Assembly: GCA_033032865.1 (NCBI GenBank)
Contig: JAWHQI010000239.1
Location: 806,001 to 870,000, forward strand
Direction of reading: 5' to 3'
Length of the DNA stretch: 64,000 nt
Source of the DNA: Dactylorhiza incarnata
Taxonomy: Eukaryota > Streptophyta > Magnoliopsida > Asparagales > Orchidaceae
Part shown: in pieces, positions 1 through 14,171 of the stretch
How positions within the stretch are numbered: position 1 is the first letter of the stretch
How the letters are laid out: every line of letters begins with the position of its first letter
Translations under genes and position numbers: made by a program
Notes under the pieces: generated by a model
Database searches by the model: none
Seen by the model: only the letters and a program-made list of their open reading frames with translations
Told to the model about the DNA's origin: nothing

Positions 1-3000
1 CATTTGGAGATAAATCTCTCACTTTCACTACAACCCGCATAAAAAATTCTTTCATTTTGTAATTTATGTGTCATTTGGAGCAAAATCTCGCATTACCACT
101 ACAACCCACTGTAATTTGACCTCTAAACGAGATCGTATGGGTTAAAATTTTCTCCATTGGATTTAGGGCTCCGATCTCATTCTTAAAAGGTATTGGGGCG
201 AAAAACAGACAACCAGATTAAAAGTTATGGATGTTTGAAGTTTAGGTCTCATTTCGAGCTAAATGCCTTATTACAAACCCATTGAATATTGACCACTAAG
301 AGAATTGGAATGGGTAAAACTTGTTCTCCTTTGGATGTAGGACTCCGAGCTCGTTCCAAAAAGGTGACGTGCGCAAAAATCGAACAACCAAATCAAAAGA
401 TATGGCTGTTACATTTTACGTATCAATTGAAGCAAAATCCCTAATTACCACTGCAACCTGTTGTATATTGACCACTAAAATGAGCTAGAATAGTTTAAAA
501 TTGTGTTCCATTGGATGTATGTCTCCAATCATATTTTGAAAAGGTGTTGTGGGTAAAAGTCAGACAACCGGATCAAAGCTATGGCTGTTTGAAATTTAGG
601 TGTCATTTGGAGCTAAATTTTGCATTACCGCTGCAACCCGCTATATATCGATAACTAAATGAACTTGAATGGCTAAAACTTCTGAATCAATGAATGTTGG
701 GCTCCTAGCTCATTCCAAAAAGTGTTGTGGGGGTAAAATCAGACAAACGGATCAAAAGTTATTGCCGTTTAATGTTTGAGGGTCATTTGGAGATAAATCT
801 CTCACTTTCACTACAACCCGCATAAAAAATTCTTTCATTTTGTAATTTATGTGTCATTTGGAGTAAAATCTCGCATTACCACTACAACCCACTGTAATTC
901 AACCTCTAAACGAGCTTGAATGGGTTAAAATTTTCTCCATTGGTATTAGGGCTCCGATTATATTCTGAAAAGGTATTGTGGGAGAAAAACGGACGACCTG
1001 ATTAAAAGTTATGGATGTTTGAAGTTTAGGTCTCATTTCGAGCTAAATGCCTTATTACAAACCAATTGAATATTGACCACTAAGAGAATTGGAATGGGTA
1101 AAATTTGTTCTCCATTGGATGTAGGACTCCAAGCTCATTCCAAAAAGGTGATGTGCGCAAAAATCGAAAATCCAGATCAAAATTTATGGCTGTTATAGTT
1201 TGTGTCAATTGAAGCTAAATCCCACATTACCACTGCAACCCGTTGTATATTGACCACTAAAATGAGCTGGAATGGTTTAAAATTGTGGTCCATTGGATAT
1301 TTGTCTCCAAGCATATTTCAAAAAGGTGTTGTGGGTAAAATTCAGACAACCGGATCAAAAGTTATGGCCGCTTGAAATTTAGGTGTCATTTGGAGCTAAA
1401 TTTTGCATTACCGCTGCAACCCGCTATATAACGACAACTATATGAACTGGAATGGCTAAAACTTGTACATCAATGAATGTAGGGCTCCTAGCTCATTCCA
1501 AAAAGGTGTTGTGGGGGTAAAATCAAACAACCGGACCAAAAGTTATTGATGTTTAATGTTTGAGGGTCATTTGGAGATAAATCTCTCACTTTCACTACAA
1601 CACACATAAAAAATTCTTTCATTTTGAAATTTATGTGTCATTTGGAGCAAAATCTCGCATTACCAATACAACCCACTGTATTCGACCTTTAAAAGTACTA
1701 GAATGGGTTAAAAATTTTTCCATTGAATTTAGGGCTCCGATCTCATTCTGAAAAGTTATTGTGGGCAAAAAATGGACCACTGGATTCAAAGTTATGGATG
1801 TTTGAAGTTTAGGTCTCATTTCGAGCTAAATGCCTTATTACAAACCCATTGTATATTGACCACTAAGCGAATTGGAATCGGTAAATTTTGGTCTCCATTG
1901 GATGTAGGACTCCGAGCTCATTCCAAAAAGGTGATGTGCGCAAAAATCGAACAACCAAATCAAAAGTTTTGGTTGTTACAGTTTATGTGTCATTGAAGCT
2001 AAATCCCACATTACCACTGCAACCGGTTGTATATTGAACAATAAAATGAGCTGGAATGGTTTAAAATTTTGGTCCATTGGATGTATGTCTCCAAGCATAT
2101 TTCGAAAAGGTGTTGTGGGTAAAAGTCAGACAACCAGATCAAAAGTTATGGCCGCTTGAAATTTAGGTGTCATTTGGAACTAAATTTCGCATTACCGCTG
2201 CAACCCGCTATATATCGACAACTATATGAACTGGAATGCCTAAAAATTGTGCATCAATGAATATAGGGCTCCTAGCTCTTATTCCAAAAAGGTGTTGTGG
2301 GGTAAAATTAAACAACCGGATCAAAAGTTATTGATGTTTAATGTCTGCTTGTCATTTGGAGATAAATCTCTCACTTTCACTACAACCCGCATTAAATATT
2401 CTTTCACTTTGAATTTTATGTGTCATTTGGAACAAATTCTCACATTACCACTACAACCCACTATATTTCGACCTCTAAACAAGCTTGAATGGGTTAAAAA
2501 ATTTTCCATTGGATTTAGGGCTCCGATCTCATTCTGAAAAAGTATTGTGGGCGAAAAACGGACCACCGAATTAAAGGTTGTGGATGTTTGAAGTTTAGGT
2601 CTCATTTCGAGCTAAATGCCTTATTACAAACCCATTGTATATTGACCACTAACCAAATTGGAATGGGTAAAACTTGTTCTCCATTGGATGTAGGACTCCG
2701 AGCTCATTCCAAAAAGGTGATGTGCGCAAAAATCGAACAACCAGATCAAAAGTTATGGCTGTTACAGTTTATGTGTCAATTAAAGTAAAATCCCCCATTA
2801 CCACTACAACCCGTTGTATATTGACCACTAAAATGAGCAGGAATGGTTTAAAATTGTGGTCCATTGGATGTATGTTTCCAAGCATATTTCGAAAAGGTGT
2901 TGTGGGAAAAAGTCAGACAACCGGATAAAAAGTTATGGCTGTTTGAAATGTTGGTGTCATTTGGAGCTAAATGAACTGGAATGGCTAAAACTTGTGCATC

Positions 3001-6000
3001 AATGAATGTTGGGCTCCTAGCTCATTCTAAAAAGGTGTTGTGGGGTAACATCAGACAAACGGATCAAAAGTTATTGCTGTTTAATGTTTGAGGGTCATTT
3101 GGAGATAAATCTCTCACTTTCACTACAACCCGCATAAAAAATTCTTTCATTTTGAAATTTAAGTGTCATTTGGAGCAAAATCTCGCATTACCACTACAAC
3201 CCACTGTATTTCGACCTCTAAACGAGCTTGAATAGGTTAAAATTTTCTCCATTAGATTTAAGGCTCCGATCTCATTCTGAAAAGGTATTGTGGGCGAAAA
3301 ACGGACAACCGGATTAAAAGTTATGGATGTTTGAAGTTTAGGTCTAATTTTGAGCTAAATGCCTTATTACAAACCCATTGAATATTGACCACTAAGCGAA
3401 TTGGAATGGGTAAAATTTGTTCTCCATTGGATGTAGGACTCCGAGCTCATTCCAAAAAGGTGCTGTGCGCAAAACTCGAAAAACCAGATCAAAAGTTATG
3501 GCTGTTACAATTTATGTGTCAATTGAAGCTAAATCCCACATTACCACTGCAACCCGTTGTATATTGAACACTAAAATGAGCTGGAATGGTTTAAAATTGT
3601 GGTCCATTGGATGTATGTCTCCAAGCATATTTCAAAATGGTGTTGTGGGTAAAAGTCAGACAACTGGATCAAAAGTTATGGCCGCTTGAAATTTAGGTGT
3701 CATTTGTAGCTAAATTTCGCATTACTGTTGCAACCCGCTATATATTGACAACTATATGAACTGGAATGGCTAAAACTTGAGCATCAATGAATGTAGGGCT
3801 CCGAGCCCATTCCAAAAAGGTGTTGTGGAGGTAAAATCAAACAACCAGATCAAAAGTTATTGATCTTTAATGTTTGAGAGTCATTTGGAGATAAATCTCT
3901 CACTTTCACTACAACCCGCATCAAAAATTCTTTCATTTTGAAATTTATGTGTCATTTGGAGCAAAATCTCGCATTACCACTACAACCCACTGTATTTCAA
4001 CCTCTAAATGAGCTTGAATGGGTTAAAAAGATTTCCATTAGATTTAGGGCTCCGATCTGATTCTGAAAAGGTATTGTAAGAGAAAGACGGACCACCAGAT
4101 TAAAAGTTATGGATGTTTGAAGTTTAGGTCTCATTTCGAGCTAAATGCCTTATTACAAACCCATTGTATATTGACCACAAAGCGAATTGGAATGGGTAAA
4201 ACTTGTTCTCCATTAGATGTAGGACTCTGAGCTCATTCCAAAAAGGTGATGTGCGCAAAAATCGGACAACCAGATCAAAAGTTATGTCTGTTACAATTAA
4301 TGTGTCAATTGAAGCTAAATCACTCATTACCACTACAACCCTGTATATTGACCACTAAAATGAGCTGAAATTGTATAAAATTGTGGTCCATTGGATGTAT
4401 GTCTCCAAACATATTTCAAAAAGGTGTTGTGGGTAAAAGCCAGACAACCGGATCAAAAGTTATGGCCGCTTGAAATTTAGGTGTCATTTGGAGCTAAATT
4501 TCGCATTACCGCTGCAACCCGCTATATATCGACAACTAAATGAACTGGAATGGCTAAAACTTGTGCCTCATTAAATGTTGGGCTCCTAGCTCATTCCAAA
4601 AAGTTATTGTGGGGTAAAATCAGACATCCGGATCAAAAGTTATTGCTGTTTAATGTTTGAGGGTCATTTGGAGATAAATCTCTCACTTTCACTACAACAC
4701 ACATCAAAAATTCTTTCATTTTGAAATTTATGTGTCATTTGGAGCAAAATATCGCATTACCACTACAACCCACTATATTTCGACCTCTAAACGAGCTTGA
4801 ATGGGTTAAAATTTTCTCAAATGGATTTATGGCTCCGATCTCAATCTGAAAAGGTATTGTGGGCGAAAAACAGACAACCAGATTAAAAGTTATGGATGTT
4901 TGAAGTTTAGGTCTCATTTCGATCTAAATGCCTTATTACAAACCCATTGAATATTGACCACTAAGCGAATTGGAATGGGTAAAATTTGTTCTCCATTGGA
5001 TGTAGGACTCCGAGCTCATTCCCAAAAGGTACTGTGCGCAAAACTCAAAAAACCAGATAAAAAGTTATGGCTGTTATAGTTTATGTGTCAATTGAAGCTA
5101 AATCCCACATTACCACTGCAACCCGTTGTATATTAACCACTAAAATGAGCTGGAATGGTTTAAAATTGTGGTCCATTGGATGTATGTCTCCAAGCATATT
5201 TCAAAAAGGTGTTGTGGGTAAAAGTAAGACAACTGGATCAAAAGTTATGGCCGCTTGAAATTTAGGTGTCATTTGGAGCTAAATTTCGCATTACTGCTGC
5301 AACCCGCTATATATCGACAACAATATGAACTAGAATGGCTAAAACTTGTGCATCAAGGAATGTAGGGCTCCTAGCTCATTCCAAAAAGTTGTTGTGGAGG
5401 TAAAATCAAACAACCGGATCAAAAGTTATTGATGTTTAATGTTTGAGAGTCATTTGGAGATAAATCTCCAACTTTCACTACAACCCGCATCAAAAATTCT
5501 TTCATTTTGAAATTTATGTGTCATTTGGAGCAAAATCTCGCATTACCACTACAACCCACTGTATTTCGACCTCTAAACGAGCTTGAATGGGTTAAAATTG
5601 TTTCCATTGGATTTAGGGCTCCGATCTCATTCTGAAAAGGTATTGTGGGAGAAAAACGGACCACCGGATTAAAAGTTATGGATGTTTGAAGTTTAGGTCT
5701 CATTTCGAGCTAAATGCCTTATTACAAACCCATTGTATATTGACCACTAAGCGAATTGAAATGGGTAAAACTTATTCTCCATTAGATGTAGGACTCTGAG
5801 CTCATTCCAAAAAGGTGATGTGCGCAAAAATCGGACAACCAGACCAAAAGTTATGTCTGTTACAATTTATGTGTCAATTGAAGCTAAATCCCTCATTACC
5901 ACTACAAACCTGTATATTGACCACTAAAATGAGCTGAAATTGTTTAAAATTGTGGTCCATTGGATGTATGTCTCCAAGCATATTTCAAAAATGTGTTGTG

Positions 6001-9000
6001 GGTAAAAGTAAGACAACCGGATCAAAAGTTATGGCCGCTTGAAATTTAGGTGTCATTTGGAGCTACATTTCGCATTACCGATGTAACCCGCTATATATCG
6101 ACAACTAAATGAACTAGAATGGCTAAAACTTTTGCATCATTGAATGGGGCTCCTAGCTCATTCCAAAAAGTTGTTGTGGGGGTAAAATCATACATCCGGA
6201 TCAAAAGTTATTGATGTTTAATGTTTGGGGGTCATTTGGAGATAAATCTCTCACTTTCACTACAACATGCATTAAAAATTCTTTCATTTTGAAATTTATG
6301 TGTCATTTGTAGCAAAATATCGCATTACCACTACAACCCACTGTATTTTGACCTCTAAACGAGCTTGAATGGTTTAAAATTTTCTTCATTGGATTTATGG
6401 CTCCGATCTCATTCTTAAAAGGTATTGTGGGCGAAAAACGGACAACGAAATTAAAAGTTATGGATGTTTGAAGTTTAGGTTTCATTTCGAGCAAAATGCC
6501 TTATTACAAACCCATTGTATATTGACCACTAAGCAAATTAGAATGGGTAAAACTTGTTCTCCATTGGATGTAGGACTCCGAGCTCATTCCAAAAAGGTGA
6601 CGTGCGCAAAAATCGAACAACCAGATCAAATGATATGACTGTTACAGTTTACGTGTCAATTGAAGCAAAATCCCCCATTACCACTGCAACCCGTTGTATA
6701 TTGACCACTAAAATGAGCAGGAATAGTTTAAAATTGTGGTCCATTGGATGTATGTCTCCAAGCATATTTCGAAAAGGTGTTGTGGGTAAAAGTCAGACAA
6801 CCGGATCAAAAGTTATGGCTATTTGAAATCTAGGTGTCATTTGGAGCTAAATTTCGCATTATCTTTGCAACCCGCTATATATTGACAACTAAATAAACTG
6901 GAATGGCTAAAACTTGTGCATTAATGAATGTTGGGCTCCTAGCTCATTCCAAAAAGGTGTTGTGGGGTAAAATCAGACAAACGGATCAAAATTTATTGTT
7001 GTTTAATGTTTGAGGCTCATTTGGAGATAAATCTCTCACTTTCACTACAACCTGCATAAAAAATTCTTTCATTTTGAAATTTATGTGTCATTTGGAGCAA
7101 AATCTCGCATTACCACTACAACCCACTGTATTTCGACCTCTAAACGAGCTTGAATAGGTTAAAATTTTCTCCATTAGATTTATGGCTCCGATCTCATTCT
7201 GAAAAGGTATTCTGGGCGAAAAACGGACAACCGGATTAAAAGTTATGGATGTTTGAAGTTTAGGTCTCATTTCGAGCTAAATGCCTTATTACAAACCCAT
7301 TGAATATTGACCACTAAGCGAATTGGAATGGGTAAAATTTGTTCTCCATTGGATGTAGGACGCCGAGCTCTTTCCAAAAAGATGCTGTGCGCAAAACACG
7401 AAAAACCAGATGAAAAGTTATGGCTGTTACATTTTATGTGTCAATTAAAGTTAAATCCCACATTACCACTGCAACCCGTTGTATATTGACCACTAAAATG
7501 AGCTGGAATGGTTTAAAATTATGGTCCATTGGATGTATGTCTCCAAGCATATTTCAAATAGGTGTTGTGGGTAAAAGTCAGACAACTGGATCAAAATTTA
7601 TGGCCGCTTGAAAATTTAGGTGTTATTTGGAGCTAAATTTCGCATTACTGCTACAACCCGCTATATATCGACAACGATATGAACTGGAATGGCTAAAACT
7701 TGTGCATCAATGAATGTAGGGCTCCTAGCTCATTCCAAAAAGATGTTGTGGAGGAAAAATCAAACAACTTGATCAAAAGTTATTGATGTTTAATGTTTGA
7801 GAGTCATTTGGAGATAAATCTCTCACTTTCACTACAACCCGCATCAAAAATTCTTTCATTTTGAAATTTATGTGTCATTTGGAGCAAAATCTCGCATTAC
7901 CACTACAACCCACTGTATTTCGACCTCTAAACGAGCTTGAATGGGTAAAAATTTTCTCCATTGGATTTAGGGCTCCGATCTCATTCTAAAAAGGTATTGT
8001 GGGCGAAAAACAGACAACCAGATTAAAAGTTATGGATTTTTGAAGTTTAGGTCTCATTTCGAGCTAAATGCCATATTACAAACCCATTGAATATTGACCA
8101 CTAAGCGAATTGGAATGGGTAAAATTTGTTCTCCATTGGATGTAGGACTCCGAGCTCATTCCAAAAAGATGTTGTACGCAAAACTCAAAAACCAGATCAG
8201 AAGTTATGGCTGTTACAGTTTATGTGTCAATTGAAGCTAAATCCCACATTACCACTGCAACCCGTTGTATATTGACAACTAAAATGAGCTGGAATGGTTT
8301 AAAATTGTGGTCCATTGGATGTATGTCTCCAAGCATATTTCAAAAAGGTGTTGTGGGTAGAAGTAAGACAACTGGATCAAAAGTTATGGCCGCTTGAAAT
8401 TTAGGTGTCATTTGGAGCTAAATTTCGCATTACTGCTGCAACCCGCTATATATCGACAACTATATGAACTGGAATGGCTAAAACTTGTGCATCACTATGT
8501 AGGGCACCAAGCTCATTCCAAAAAGGTATTGTGGAGGTAAAATCAAACAACCGGATCAAAAGTTATTGATGTTTAATGTTTGAGAGTCATTTGGAGATAA
8601 ATCTCTTACTTTCACTACAACCCGCATCAAAAATTCTTTCATTTTGAAATTTATGTGTCATTTGGAGCAAAATCTCGCAATACCACTACAACCCACTGTA
8701 TTTCGACCTCTAAACGAGCTTGAATGGGTTAAAATTTTTTCCATTGGATTTAGGGCTCCGATCTCATTCTGAAAAGGTATTGTGGGAGAAAAACGGACCA
8801 CCGGATTAAAAGTTATGGATGTTTGAATTTTAGGTCTCATTTCGAGCTAAATGCCTTATTACAAACCCATTGCATATTGACCACTAAGCGAATTGAAATG
8901 GGTAAAACTTATTCTCCATTAGATGTAGGACTCTGAGCTCATTCCAAAAAGGTGATGTGCGCAAAAATCGGACAACCAGACCAAAAGTTATGTCTGTTAC

Positions 9001-12000
9001 AGTTTATGTGTCAATTGAAGCTAAATCCCTCATTACCACTACAACCATGTATATTGACCAATAAAATGAGCTGAAATTGTTTAAAATTGTGGTCCATTGG
9101 ATGTATGTCTCCAAGCATATTTCAAAAAGGTGTTATGGGTAAAAGTAAGACAACCGGATCAAAAGTTATGGCCGCTTAAAATTTAGGTGTCATTTGGAGC
9201 TAAATTTCGCATTACCGCTGCAACCCGCTATATATCGACAACTAAATGAACTGGAATGGCTAAAACTTGTGCATCATTGAATGTCGGGCTCCTAGCTCAT
9301 TCCAAAAAGTTGTTGGGTGGTAAAATCATACATCCGGATCAAAGGTTATTGTTGTTTAATGTTTGAGGGTCATTTGGAGATAAATCTCTCACTTTCACTA
9401 CAACATGCATTAAAAATTCTTTCATTTTGAAATTTATGTGTCATTTGGAGCAAAATATCGCATTACCACTACAACCCACTGTATTTCGACCTCTAAACGA
9501 GCTTGAATGGGTTTAAATTTTCTCCATTGGATTTATGGTTCCGATCTTATTCTGAAAAGGTATTGGGGGCGAAAAACGGACAACCAAATTAAAAGTTATG
9601 GATGTTTGAAGTTTAGGTTTCATTTCGAGCTAAATGCCTTATTACAAACCCATTGTATATTGACCACTAAGCAAATTGGAATGGGTAAAACTTGTTCTCC
9701 ATTGGATGTAGGACTCCGAGCTCATTCCAAAAAGGTGACGTGCGCAAAAATCGAACAACCAGATCAAAAGATATGGCTGTTACAGTTAACGTGTCAATTG
9801 AAGCAAAATCCCCCATTACCACTGCAACCTGTTGTATATTGACCACTAAAATGAGCAGGAATAGTTTAAAATTGTGGTCCATTGGATGTATGTCTCCAAA
9901 CATATTTCGAAAAGGTGTTGTGGGAAAAAGTCAGACAACCGGATCAAAAGTTATGGCTGTTTGAAATGTAGGTGTCATTTGGAGCTAAATTTCGCATTAT
10001 CTCTGCAACCCGCTATATATTGACAACTAAATGAACTGGAATGGCTAAAAGGTGTGCATCAATGAATGTTGGGCTCCTAGCTCATTCTAAAAAGGTGTTG
10101 TGGGGTAAAATCAGACAAACGGATCAAAAGTTATTGCTGTTTAATGTTTGAGGGTCATTTGGAGATAAATCTCTCACTTTCACTACAACCCGCATAAAAA
10201 ATTCTTTCATTTTGAAATTTAAGTGTCATTTGGAGCAAAATCTCGCATTACCACCACAACCCACTGTATTTTGACCTCTAAACGAGCTTGAATAGGTTAA
10301 AATTTTCTCCATTAGATTTAAGGCTCCGATCTCATTTTGAAAAGGTATTGTGGGCGAAAAAACGGACAACCGGATTAAAAGTTATGGATGTTTGAAGTTT
10401 AGGTCTCATTTCGAGCTAAATGCCTTATTACAAACCCATTTAATATTGACCAGTAAGCGAATTGGAATGGGTAAAATTTGTTCTCCATTGGATGTAGGAC
10501 TCCGAGCTCATTCCAAAAAGGTGCTGTGCGCAAAACTCGAAAAACCAGATCAAAAGTTATGGCTGTTACAGTTTATGTGTCAATTGAAGCTAAATCCCAC
10601 ATTACCACTGGAACCCGTTGTATATTGAACACTAAAATGAGCTGGAATGGTTTAAAATTGTGGTCCATTGGATGTATGTCTCCAAGCATATTTCAAAATG
10701 GTGTTGTGGGTAAAAGTCAGACAACTAGATCAAAAGTTATGGCCGCTTGAAATTTAGGTGTCATTTGGAGCTAAATTTCGCATTACTGTTGCAACCCGCT
10801 ATATATCGACAACTATATGAACTGGAATGGATAAAACTTGAGCATCAATGAATGTAGGGCTCCGAGCCCATTCCAAAAAGGTGTTGTGGAGGTAAAATCA
10901 AACAACCGGATCAAAAGTTATTGATCTTTAATGTTTGAGAGTCATTTGGAGATAAATCTCTCACTTTCGCTACAACCCGCATCAAAAATTCTTTCATTTT
11001 GAAATTTATGTGTCATTTGGAGCAAAATCTCGCATTACCACTACAACCCACTGTATTTCAACCTCTAAATGAGCTTGAATGGGTTAAAAAGTTTTCCATT
11101 GGATTTAGGGCTCCGATCTGATTCTGAAAAGGTATTGTAGGAGAAAGACGGACCACCGGATTAAAAGTTATGGATGTTTGAAGTTTAGGTCTCATTTCGA
11201 GCTAATTGCCTTATTACAAACCCATTGTATATTGACCACTAAGCGAATTGGAATGAGTAAAACTTGTTCTCCATTAGATGTAGGACTCTGAGCTCATTCC
11301 AAAAAGGTGATGTGCGAAAAAATCGGACAACCAGATCAAAAGTTATGTCTGTTACAATTAATGTGTCAATTGAAGCTAAATCCCTCATTACCACTACAAC
11401 CCTGTATATTGACCACTAAAATGAGCTGAAATTGTTTAAAATTGTGGTCCATTGGATGTATGTCTCCAAGCATATTTCAAAAAGGTGTTGTGGGTAAAAG
11501 TCAGACAACCGGATCAAAAGTTATGGCCGCTTGAAATTTAGGTGTTATTTGGAGCTAAATTTCGCATTACCGCTGCAACCCGCTATATATCGACAACTAA
11601 ATGAACTGGAATGGCTAAAACTTGTGCCTCATTGAATGTTGGGCTCCTAGCTCATTCCAAAAAGTTATTGTGGGGTAAAATCAGACATTCGGATCAAAAG
11701 TTATTGCTGTTTAATGTTTGAGGGTCATTTGGAGATAAATCTCTCACTTTCACTACAACACGCATCAAAAATTCTTTCATTTTGAAATTTATGTGTCATT
11801 TGGAGCAAAATATCGCATTACCACTACAACCCACTATATTTCGATCTCTAAACGAGCTTGAATGAGTTAAAATTTTCTCCATTGGATTTTTGGCTCCGAT
11901 CTCAATCTGAAAAGGTATTGTGGGCGAAAAACAGACAACCAGATTAAAAGTTATGGATGATTGAAGTTTAGGTCTCATCTCGAGCTAAATGCCTTATTAC

Positions 12001-13242
12001 AAACCCATTGAATATTGACCACTAAGCGAATTGGAATGGTTAAAATTTGTTCTCCTTTGGATGTAGGACTCCGAGCTCATTCCAAAAAGGTACTGTGCGC
12101 AAAACTCAAAAAACCAGATAAAAAGTTATGGCTGTTACAGTTTATGTGTCAATTGAAGCTAAATCCAACATTACCACTACAACCCGTTGTATATTGACCA
12201 CTAAAATGAGCTGGAATGGTTTAAAATTGTGGTCCATTGGATGTATGTCTCCAAGCATATTTCAAAAAGGTGTTGTGGGTAAAAGTAAGACAACTGGATC
12301 AAAAGTTATGGCCGCTTGAAATTTAGGTGTCATTTGGAGCTAAATTTCGCATTACTGCTGCAACCCGCTATATATCGACAACAATATTAACTGGAATGGC
12401 TAAAACTTGTGCATCAATGAATGTAGGGCTCCTAGCTCATTCCAAAAAGGTGTTGTGGAGGTAAAAATCAAACAACCGGATCAAAAGTTATTGATGTTTA
12501 ATGTTTGAGAGTCATTTGGAGATAAATCTCCAACTTTCACTACAACCCGCATCAAAAATTCTTTCATTTTGAAATTTATGTGTCATTTGGAGCAAAATCT
12601 TGCATTACCACTACAACCCACTGTATTTCGACCTCTAAACGAGCTTGAATGGGTTAAAATTGTTTCCATTGGATTTAGGGCTCCGATCTCATTCTGAAAA
12701 GGTATTGTGAGAGAAAAACGGACCACCGGATTAAAAGTTATGGATGTTTGAAGTTTAGGTCTCATTTCGAGCTAAATGCCTTATTACAAACCCATTGTAT
12801 ATTGACCACTAAGCGAATTGAAATGGGTAAAACTTATTCTCCATTAGATGTAGGACTCTGAGCTCATTCCAAAAAGGTGATGTGCGCAAAAATCGGACAA
12901 CCAGACCAAAAGTTATGTCTGTTACAGTTTATGTGTCAATTGAAGCTAAATCCCTCATTACCACTACAATCCTGTATATTGACCACTAAAATGAGCTGAA
13001 ATTGTTTAAAATTGTGGTCCATTGGATGTATGTCTCCAAGCATATTTCAAAAAGGTGTTGTGGGTAAAAGTAAGACAACAGGATCAAAAGTTATGGCCGC
13101 TTGAAATTTAGGTGTCATTTGGAGCTACATTTCGCATTACCGCTGTAACCCGCTGTATATCGACAACTAAATGAACTGGAATGGCTAAAACTTGTGCATC
13201 ATTGAATGGGGCTCCAAGCTCATTCCAAAAAGTTGTTGTGGG
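1..13242. repeat. Satellite array, ~783-bp higher-order repeat of ~178-bp monomers
   Basis: About 17 tandem copies of a ~783-bp unit fill this stretch. Each unit has five segments, recognised by their first bases (gtcatttggag and variants). In the first full unit the segments start at 68 (178 bp), 246 (174 bp), 420 (180 bp), 600 (180 bp) and 780 (71 bp, a truncated monomer); the next unit starts at 851. Later units begin near 1565, 2349, 3092, 3879, 4662, 5447 and so on. All segments share a core (tcattaccactacaaccc, then a block around ccattggatgtagg). Monomers of this length are common in plant centromeric and pericentromeric satellites, but the centromeric role is inference. Short open frames recur on both strands at the repeat period and are not genes. 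The array stops at the element 1 insertion and resumes in register at 26788. Confidence 0.95.
13238..13242. other. Left target-site duplication (gtggg) of element 1
   Basis: gtggg sits just before the left LTR terminus TGTTGAG, and the same five bases follow the right LTR terminus at 26788-26792. Removing the element and one copy restores the satellite text seen at 6172-6190 (gttgtgggggtaaaatca). Five bases is the usual duplication length for Ty3/gypsy integrase. Confidence 0.95.
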
Positions 13243-14086
13243 TGTTGAGTCCGAGAATGCACCTCCGAGGGAAACCGGAGGCTGCGGGTTGCCGGTTACT
13301 TTTTAGATGAAAAGATGAGACCGCTAGCAGCGGTCAAGGCCAGACTTCGCCCGCCGCGGCAAATGCCACTCCTGCGACGGGCTTTCCTTTGATTAAAGAA
13401 AAGTGATTACAGCGGGCTGCAAGTGCAGAAAAAGAGAAGCCGGCCGGTCAGACAGTCCGCAAGACGGGAAACTCGAGTCCGCAGCTCAAACAAGCGAGCT
13501 CCTAGATTCGAGTGTGCGTGCCTTATGAACAGTGCCGCCCCCTATTTATAGGCTTGGGGGCCTGCCCGAATGGGCAGGGATAAAATAACCGCCTGCCCGG
13601 GTACAGGAGAAACGGGCAGGCGGTGACGGGATGCATAAAGAAGAAAAAAGAAAGAAACCGCGCGGCTTGGCGGATTGCTCTTCCGACCTGTCTGGCTTGA
13701 GGCTGAGGACACCGGGACCAAGTCAATAATGCAGACCGCGCGGCCTGGAGATTGAGGCCGCGGTCTGCCTTCTGGTCATGACTTAGTCGATCTTCACGAA
13801 GTAACTTGGATTGCCTTTGATCTGGAACCTCGGCTTGTTCTTCGGGATTGGAAACTCGAGTTTCTATGGGACAACCCGCGCGGCCTTCTAGCTGAGACCG
13901 CGGATAAACCTCTCGCCTTAGCTCTTGACGATCTTCTCCCTTGGGGCAATCCGGAAACGACATCAGGTCACCCGGCTTGGTTCACCTTGAACTGAGAACC
14001 ACTGATCTTGGAAACTAGCGGCCTGGCCCATAAGTTCGCGCGGTCTGATAATAGCCCAACCCGAGAAGCGGTTTTCCGGGCAAACA
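13243..14086 (-). repeat. Element 1 left LTR (3' LTR in element sense)
   Basis: 844 bp from TGTTGAG to CAAACA. It matches 25943-26787 apart from five substitutions and one missing G in a G run near 13944. A TATA box lies at 13543-13550 on the minus strand. Two nested inverted repeats built on CCTGCCC/GGGCAGG lie at 13561-13578 and 13588-13624, upstream of that TATA box in element sense. A further inverted repeat GACCGCT/AGCGGTC lies near 13319-13336. Confidence 0.95.
13543..13550 (-). promoter_or_regulatory. LTR TATA box (TATAAATA on minus strand), left copy
   Basis: The plus strand reads cctatttatagg, giving TATAAATA on the minus strand, a canonical plant TATA box. The copy in the right LTR, at 26243-26250, is the one that would drive gag-pol. 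Transcription should start about 30 bp further on, near 13515 in this copy. Confidence 0.75.
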
Positions 14087-14171
14087 TAATCCCCGCATAT
14101 TTTCAAATCTTAAGAGAATTTCGAAAATATTAGCTTTGACCGGGAGACCGCTTCCGACTTGCCTTGAATTC

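Noticed and set aside
1..13242. Dozens of 60-111-codon open frames on both strands of the satellite
   Set aside because: They recur with the 783-bp period, lack start context and vary freely between units; they are by-products of an AT-rich tandem repeat.
13523..13963. 146-codon minus-strand frame in the LTR, with partial copies in the other LTRs
   Set aside because: It lies inside an LTR over the TATA box and is interrupted in the right LTR; chance frame in GC-rich DNA.
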